DNA of 64,000 nucleotides. Source: Rhodospirillales bacterium. GTDB lineage: Bacteria; Pseudomonadota; Alphaproteobacteria; Rhodospirillales; Shumkoniaceae. Position 1 is the stretch's first letter. Every line of letters begins with the position of its first letter. A program made the position numbers and the translations under genes. The DNA lies in contig JAHDSF010000007.1 in assembly GCA_018432935.1 (NCBI GenBank), forward strand, positions 1 through 64,000, written 5' to 3'. Shown here in pieces: positions 59,402-64,000 of the stretch. The notes under the pieces are model-generated. The model saw nothing but the letters and a program-made list of their open reading frames with translations, searched no databases and was not told where the DNA came from.

Positions 59402-59532
59402 CGCCCCTGCCCAGCGCCCGAAGCTTCTCGACCTGACCGCGCCGGCGTTCAGTCGGCCCCCCGCAAGTCCCCGATTCCCAAGCCCCTTCCCATATATGCG
59501 ACAGTGGGCACAGAGGAGGCACGGCGCGCGGC

Positions 59533-61350
59533 ATGGACAGCATCCAGTCCGTCAACCTGATGCTGCTGATCGCCGCCGCGCTGGTCCTGATCGGCATCGT
59601 TTCCAGCCTGGTGGCGCGGCGGTTCGGCGCTCCCCTGCTGTTCGTGTTCCTCGTCCTCGGCATGGTCGCCGGCGAGGACGGCCCCGGCGGCCTGGTCTTC
59701 AACGACTACCGAGCGACCTATCTGGTCGGCTCGTTTGCGCTGGCGGTCATCCTGTTCGACGGCGGGCTCCGGACCAGGGTCTCCGGGCTGAAGGGCGCGC
59801 TCGCACCGTCCGCGGCCCTGGCGACCCTGGGTGTCGTCGTCACCGCGGTCATCGCGGGCGGTGCCGCATGGCTGGTGATCGACGACCTCAGCCCGCTCGA
59901 GGCATGGCTGGTCGGCAGCATCGTGGCCTCGACCGACGCCGCCGCCGTGTTCTTCCTGCTGCGGGCGGGAGGCCTCAGGCTGCGCGGCAGGATCGGCACC
60001 GTGCTGGAGATGGAATCCAGCACCAACGATCCGGTCGCCATGTTCATGACCATCGCGCTCACCGAGATCCTGCTGGCGGGCGGCCAGACCGCGACCTGGG
60101 TCATGTTGTCGCGTTTGGCCGAGCAGGCCGCGTGGGGCGTAGCGATCGGGCTCGGCAGCGGCTTCGCGGCGGTCTTCGTGCTCAACCGGATCGCCATGCC
60201 GACCGGGCTTCACCCGCTGTTCGTGGTGGCCAGCGCCGTGCTCGTCTATGCCGTCACCTCGGCAGCAGGCGGCAGCGGCCTGCTCGCTGTCTACCTGGCC
60301 GGACTGGTGTTCGGCAACCGGCCGGTACGAGCCTACCCGTCGATCGTCGGTTTCCACGATGCCGCCACCTGGCTGTGCCAGATCGTCATGTTCCTGGTGC
60401 TCGGCCTGCTGGTGACCCCGTCCAGCCTGGTCCGATACGCGCTGCCCGGGCTGGCGGTAGCGGTGCTGCTGACGCTGGTGGCGCGGCCGGCCGCGGTCTG
60501 GCTGTGCCTGCTGCCGTTCCGTTTCGACGCCAAGGAGAAGCTGTTCGTCTCGTGGGTCGGCCTGCGGGGCGCCGTCAGCATCTTCCTGGCGGCGATTCCC
60601 ATGCTGTCGGGGCTGTCAAACGCGGCCGTGTACTTCAACGTAGCTTTCTTCGTCGTCCTGGTGTCTTTGCTGGTCCAGGGCTGGAGCATCAATGCGGTAG
60701 CGTTGCGGCTGGGCATGGCTCTCAGGCGCACCACCCCGAGCGTGCACCGCACCGAGCTCGACATCCCGGGTCAGACGGGGCGGGAGCTGGTCGGCTATCC
60801 GATCGTGGCGGAAAGCCTGGTCCTGCTGCTGTCCAAGCTGCCGGAATGGGCGCGCGTCCTGCTGGTCGTGCGCGACAACGAGATTCTCGACGGCAGCCGC
60901 GTCAAGCGCCTGAGAGCCGGCGACTACGCCTACTTCCTGGTGCCCCCCGAACGTGTGCCCCGGCTCGACCGCATCGTTTCGCCGTCATCCGACGTGACGA
61001 GGCGGGTGGCGCACCTGGTTGGCGAGTTCGCCATCAACGGCGACGCGGTGATCGGCGAGATCGACCGCATCTACGAGCTGGGCGCGGATGAGGAGGACCG
61101 CGGGCGAACCGTCGACGCGTTCTTCGGCGCTCGTCTCAAGGCGCCGCCCGTTCCCGGCCAGCGCCAGGATCTCGGCAAGGGCACCCTGGTCGTGCGCGCG
61201 GTCGAGAACGGCATCGTGGTGCGCGCCGGCCTGCTTCTGGAAGAGCTGGTCGACGACATGATCGTCGCCGAGCCGCCGCGGCGCAGGGTTTCCTGGCCGC
61301 GGCCGGGGCGGCTGCGTGCCCTCCTCAAGCGCCCCCGGCGCCCCATATAG
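59533..61350 (+). CDS. nhaP2: NhaP2/CvrA-type K+(Na+)/H+ antiporter
   Basis: A 605-residue CPA1 exchanger. About 12 membrane segments span the first 400 residues, with STDAAAVFFLLRAGG and ESSTNDPVAMFMTI (conserved ND pair). A TrkA-C-type domain lies at about 400-480. A CorC/HlyC-like C-terminal domain (about 500-580; LGKGTLVVRAVENGIVVRAG) follows. This domain set is typical of NhaP2, which exports K+ at the cost of protons. Confidence 0.92.
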   Translation: MDSIQSVNLMLLIAAALVLIGIVSSLVARRFGAPLLFVFLVLGMVAGEDGPGGLVFNDYRATYLVGSFALAVILFDGGLRTRVSGLKGALAPSAALATLGVVVTAVIAGGAAWLVIDDLSPLEAWLVGSIVASTDAAAVFFLLRAGGLRLRGRIGTVLEMESSTNDPVAMFMTIALTEILLAGGQTATWVMLSRLAEQAAWGVAIGLGSGFAAVFVLNRIAMPTGLHPLFVVASAVLVYAVTSAAGGSGLLAVYLAGLVFGNRPVRAYPSIVGFHDAATWLCQIVMFLVLGLLVTPSSLVRYALPGLAVAVLLTLVARPAAVWLCLLPFRFDAKEKLFVSWVGLRGAVSIFLAAIPMLSGLSNAAVYFNVAFFVVLVSLLVQGWSINAVALRLGMALRRTTPSVHRTELDIPGQTGRELVGYPIVAESLVLLLSKLPEWARVLLVVRDNEILDGSRVKRLRAGDYAYFLVPPERVPRLDRIVSPSSDVTRRVAHLVGEFAINGDAVIGEIDRIYELGADEEDRGRTVDAFFGARLKAPPVPGQRQDLGKGTLVVRAVENGIVVRAGLLLEELVDDMIVAEPPRRRVSWPRPGRLRALLKRPRRPI

Positions 61351-61384
61351 CGAACTGCGTCGGCTGCCCGGTGAGGAACCCGCC

Positions 61385-62101
61385 ATGAGATGGCTGTGCT
61401 GCGTGTTGGCTCTGGCCTGGGGAATGGCGGCGACCGCCGCAAAGGCGGTCGATCTCGAACTCGTGCTGCTGGCGGACGCCTCGCGCTCCATCGACGACGA
61501 CGAGATCGCCTTTCAGCGCCAAGGCTACGCAACCGCGATCACCGATCCCGCCATGGTCGGCGCGATCACCAGAGGAGGGACGGGGGGCATCGCGCTCGCC
61601 TACGTCGAATGGGGCGATGAACGTTCCCAGGACGTCGTGGTGCCCTGGACGGTCATCGACAGCCCGGCCGCCGCGGCAGCCTTCGCCGCCGCCCTGACGA
61701 GCGCTCCGCGCAAGGCGACCGGACCCAACGCGATCGGCAACGCCATCGCCGCCGCCCACGCCCTCATCGACGGCAACGCGTTCTCGGCGCCGCGCCGCGT
61801 CATCGACCTTTCGGCCGACAGCGCCGCCAGCTTCGGCGGCATCCCGCTGGGCACGGCACGCGCTGCCGCCCTGGACGCGGGCATCGTCATCAACGGCCTG
61901 GCGGTGCTGTGCCGCCGCTGCAGCGGGCCACCGATCGCCTACGATCTTGTCCAGGCCTTCGAGGAACGCATCATCGGCGGCCCCGGCAGCTTCGTCGTCA
62001 GCGCCGATTCCAGCGACCGCTTCACCGAGGCGGTACGCAAGAAGCTGTTCCGCGAGGTCGCGGGCGATGCCCCCGGAGTGGCGTGGGCCGATTCACGCTG
62101 A
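61385..62101 (+). CDS. DUF1194 exported von Willebrand A-like protein
   Basis: The 238-residue product starts at ATG 61385 (GAGGA eight bases upstream). It has a signal peptide (about 1-19, MRWLCCVLALAWGMAATA) and then a vWA-type fold: VDLELVLLADASRSIDDDEI with a partial MIDAS (DxSxS). NAIGNAIAAAHALID, VIDLSADSAAS and GIVINGLAVLC follow. This is the DUF1194 pattern, probably a periplasmic binding or assembly protein of unknown partner. Its last nine bases overlap the convergent DUF429 gene. Confidence 0.88.
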   Translation: MRWLCCVLALAWGMAATAAKAVDLELVLLADASRSIDDDEIAFQRQGYATAITDPAMVGAITRGGTGGIALAYVEWGDERSQDVVVPWTVIDSPAAAAAFAAALTSAPRKATGPNAIGNAIAAAHALIDGNAFSAPRRVIDLSADSAASFGGIPLGTARAAALDAGIVINGLAVLCRRCSGPPIAYDLVQAFEERIIGGPGSFVVSADSSDRFTEAVRKKLFREVAGDAPGVAWADSR

Positions 62102-62857
62102 AGGCATCCAGATCGCCGCCGTCTCGTCGCCGAAAGCCTCGGCCCTGCCGCGCGCGAAGCACTGCCCGACCCAGGCGCAGACGACCGCATCGAGGGTATC
62201 CTCGCAGCCCTTCCACGCGGCGCGCGGCTGCCCAGGTTCGGGAAGCGCGAGCTGCTCCAGGCCCTCGATCACCTCGCCGAGCCGGCCGCGGATCAGCTGC
62301 CATTCCGCCAGCAGGCGCCGGCGGCGCTCCTGGACGGGTGCGTCCGGCCAGTATCGCGCCGCGCGGGCGAGCTTGTAGGGCAGGCGCCGTGGCCGCCCGC
62401 ACAGGCGCAAGAGTGCGATGTGCGGGTAGACTTCGAGGAGCGCGGGCAGCCGCGCCTGCCCCGTGGTCGCCAAGCGAAACCCGCGCTCGGCGAGCCGCGC
62501 CGTGTACACAGCGGAAATCGGCCCCGGCCGCTGCGCCGTGGGGGAATGGGTACTGCAGCCGGCACTGCCGAACGCCCGCGAGACGTCGTTGTCGGCTTTG
62601 CGGCGGCCGGCAAACGGCTGCACAGCCAGCGGCATGTCGACCGCCACCACATCGACCGGCGCATCCGCCAGCGCTTCGGCCGCATCCAGCAGCGGCAGCA
62701 CGGGCGGGTGTTCCTGGATGGCGCGGCCGCCGAGAAAGCCCTCGTACGAGGCGGAGACGGCGAGCAGACGAGGACAGCCGCTGCGGCCGTCGAGCAGCGC
62801 GACGCCGCTCGGATGTCCCATCGTCCACGCCGCATCGATCCCGAGCACCACGGCCAT
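62093..62857 (-). CDS. DUF429 protein (predicted RNase H-like nuclease)
   Basis: A 254-residue protein from ATG 62857. It begins MAVVLGIDAAWTMGHPSGVA, with the GIDAAW motif of DUF429. Acidic residues in VAVDMPLAVQPFAGRRKADN and the late EDTLDAVVCAWVGQCFARGR fit the RNase H-like fold. Upstream in-frame codons to 63013 overlap the next gene's start region and are rejected. Function is not experimentally clear for the family. Confidence 0.87.
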   Translation of the reverse strand: MAVVLGIDAAWTMGHPSGVALLDGRSGCPRLLAVSASYEGFLGGRAIQEHPPVLPLLDAAEALADAPVDVVAVDMPLAVQPFAGRRKADNDVSRAFGSAGCSTHSPTAQRPGPISAVYTARLAERGFRLATTGQARLPALLEVYPHIALLRLCGRPRRLPYKLARAARYWPDAPVQERRRRLLAEWQLIRGRLGEVIEGLEQLALPEPGQPRAAWKGCEDTLDAVVCAWVGQCFARGRAEAFGDETAAIWMPSA

Positions 62858-62921
62858 GCCGCCGGGATTACTTGCACCGCCGCCGCTTGGCAAGACGCCC
62901 CTCACCGCCCAGGTGTGGCTG

Positions 62922-63368
62922 ATGACTCCGCGATTGCTGCACTTCCTCGCCATCATCCTGGTCGGGTTGGCGCTGGTGCCCGCCGGGGCGCACCTGTTCG
63001 CACTGCCCAACAAGATCGCGATGTCCCAGGAGGACTACTTCACGGCCCAGGCCGTCTACCGGGGCTGGGCGCTGTTCGGGATCGTATTGATCGCGGCGCT
63101 CGTCGCCACCGTCGCCTGCGCGTTCGTCCTCGGCCGGCGGCAGCGTCCCTACGTCCTGGCGGGCCTCGCCGGGCTCCTGATTGCCGCCACGCTCGCGATC
63201 TTCTTCCTCTGGACCTTCCCCGCCAACCAGGCGACGGCCAACTGGACGGTGGTGCCGGAGAACTGGCGCGAGCTGCGCATGCAATGGGAGTTCGCGCACG
63301 CCGTCAACGCCGTACTGACGTTCGCGGCCTTCTGCGCCATCACGCTTTCGGCGCTGCGGGACCGCTAG
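62922..63368 (+). CDS. small integral membrane protein, DUF1772-like
   Basis: A 148-residue protein from ATG 62922. It has four hydrophobic segments: LLHFLAIILVGLALVPAGAH, ALFGIVLIAALVATVACAFV, VLAGLAGLLIAATLAIFFLW and AVNAVLTFAAFCAITLSAL. The loop WTFPANQATANWTVVPENWR and ELRMQWEFAHAVN is similar to DUF1772-type membrane proteins. No role can be stated. Its 3' end overlaps the convergent HhH gene by 29 bases. Confidence 0.72.
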   Translation: MTPRLLHFLAIILVGLALVPAGAHLFALPNKIAMSQEDYFTAQAVYRGWALFGIVLIAALVATVACAFVLGRRQRPYVLAGLAGLLIAATLAIFFLWTFPANQATANWTVVPENWRELRMQWEFAHAVNAVLTFAAFCAITLSALRDR

Positions 63369-64000
63369 CTTCGCGAACGGCGTCGTAGTCGTGGGCGAGC
63401 TCGGTGCGCACCAATGCCGCCATCAGCCGCGTCACATCCTCGCGGGGGACCAGGGCGGCGAGGGCGGCGGCATCGTTGGGCAGTCCCAGCCAGGCGGCCG
63501 CTTCCAGCACGCGGCGGTCGGCGAAGGGAAACAGCTCCTCCCACGCCGCCTGCGCCTCGCGGAAGAAGATGTCGACGCCGGTCTCGCCCAGACCCTTGAA
63601 CTCCCCCAGCAGCCGCCGTTCCGTGGCGGGATCGCGCCCAGCAGCACCGCGCAGCCGGCGCAGGTCGCCGCCGTAGCGGTAGGTCACCATGGCGCAGGTC
63701 TCGCCCAGCATGCGCGCCGTGCTTTCGTCATAGCGGGCATAACCGGACTGGGCGAGGACCCGCATGCGGTCCTCCCAGGTCGCGCCCGCCATCTTCTCGG
63801 GAGTCGTCCAGCCCCGCTCGAACAGAGCCTTGGCGGCAGTTCGCGCGCGCTCGTTGCTGATGCGGGCGCTGAACAACACGCACGCCACCAGCCAACGGAA
63901 CAGGTCCGACGGCGTGTTCCGCGCAATCTCGATGCCCAGTTCGCTGCAGAACGTGGTCCCGTGAAGTCGGAGGAGCGCGGCGACGATCCGCTGCCTGTTG
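63340..64000 (-). CDS. HhH-GPD-type DNA repair protein, 5' end beyond window
   Basis: The frame is open from 63340 to the right edge with no start required at 63888, since residues upstream of that Met continue the fold (RIVAALLRLHGTTFCSELGI, then EIARNTPSDLFRWLVACVLF). The body (SARISNERARTAAKALFERG, and FKGLGETGVDIFFREAQAAW) fits a helix-hairpin-helix endonuclease III-like superfamily protein. The conserved catalytic Lys/Asp pair is not obvious in the usual place: GETGVDIFFREAQ replaces GxGxKTA. Role is probably base excision repair or a structural relative. Confidence 0.7.
   Translation of the reverse strand, partial: NRQRIVAALLRLHGTTFCSELGIEIARNTPSDLFRWLVACVLFSARISNERARTAAKALFERGWTTPEKMAGATWEDRMRVLAQSGYARYDESTARMLGETCAMVTYRYGGDLRRLRGAAGRDPATERRLLGEFKGLGETGVDIFFREAQAAWEELFPFADRRVLEAAAWLGLPNDAAALAALVPREDVTRLMAALVRTELAHDYDAVREASGPAAPKA

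Overview
This looks like chromosomal DNA of a high-GC alphaproteobacterium, most likely Rhodospirillales-like. The placement is inferred from gene content and order: MucR, Irr and a Fur that lacks the usual Cys pair; a DUF1674 protein; the miaB-phoH-ybeY-corC-lnt-XRE-metK-trmB run; rimP-nusA-ylxR-infB-rbfA-truB-rpsO-pnp; mutM/ubiE-ubiB-coaBC-dut; and rpsT-dnaA-dnaN-recF-gyrB. No rRNA, tRNA, CRISPR array or prophage was seen.

Layout. 1-2.5 kb is a visibly AT-richer accessory patch. It holds small uncharacterised genes, a HEPN-like protein and an IS1595-family transposase. Two pairs of divergent genes there have start codons sharing one CATG. 2.5-11 kb holds a YafY/WYL regulator with a VOC protein, murJ, trpS, an Nfu-type Fe-S scaffold, cell-wall enzymes (Bax-like, DdpX), a LysE exporter and tsaB. 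11-20 kb has mucR, fur and the tightly overlapping miaB-to-lnt operon, then an XRE regulator, metK behind a structured leader, and trmB. 20-30 kb is the transcription/translation superoperon rimP to pnp, with a promoter and an early terminator ahead of rimP. 30-36.5 kb holds a flavin oxidoreductase, irr, a chemoreceptor, an SH3 protein, a 2-hydroxyacid dehydrogenase and an orphan periplasmic binding protein whose 3' end runs into a small inverted-repeat element. 36.5-43 kb is a sulfur/cofactor block (moeB, cysK, Rrf2 regulator, dut, coaBC), split by a subtilisin-type autotransporter. 43-48 kb holds ubiB, ubiE, mutM, an enoyl-CoA hydratase and rpsT. 48-55 kb is the replication block dnaA-dnaN-recF-gyrB, with a decayed HigA-type antitoxin between dnaA and dnaN. 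55-64 kb holds a 55-residue DUF1674 gene, htpX, a Tat-type rubredoxin, phoX, a cation/proton antiporter, DUF1194 and DUF429 proteins, a small membrane protein and a HhH-type DNA-repair protein cut by the window edge.

The main points for a second look are: a hairpin before metK whose loop is complementary to the metK Shine-Dalgarno, a riboswitch-like arrangement; the attenuator-like promoter/terminator pair before rimP; the CATG gene pairs in the left patch; the inverted-repeat element that appears to supply the end of a coding sequence; a MutM lacking its last zinc-finger cysteine; and the antitoxin relic. Most of the remaining window is ordinary housekeeping sequence.
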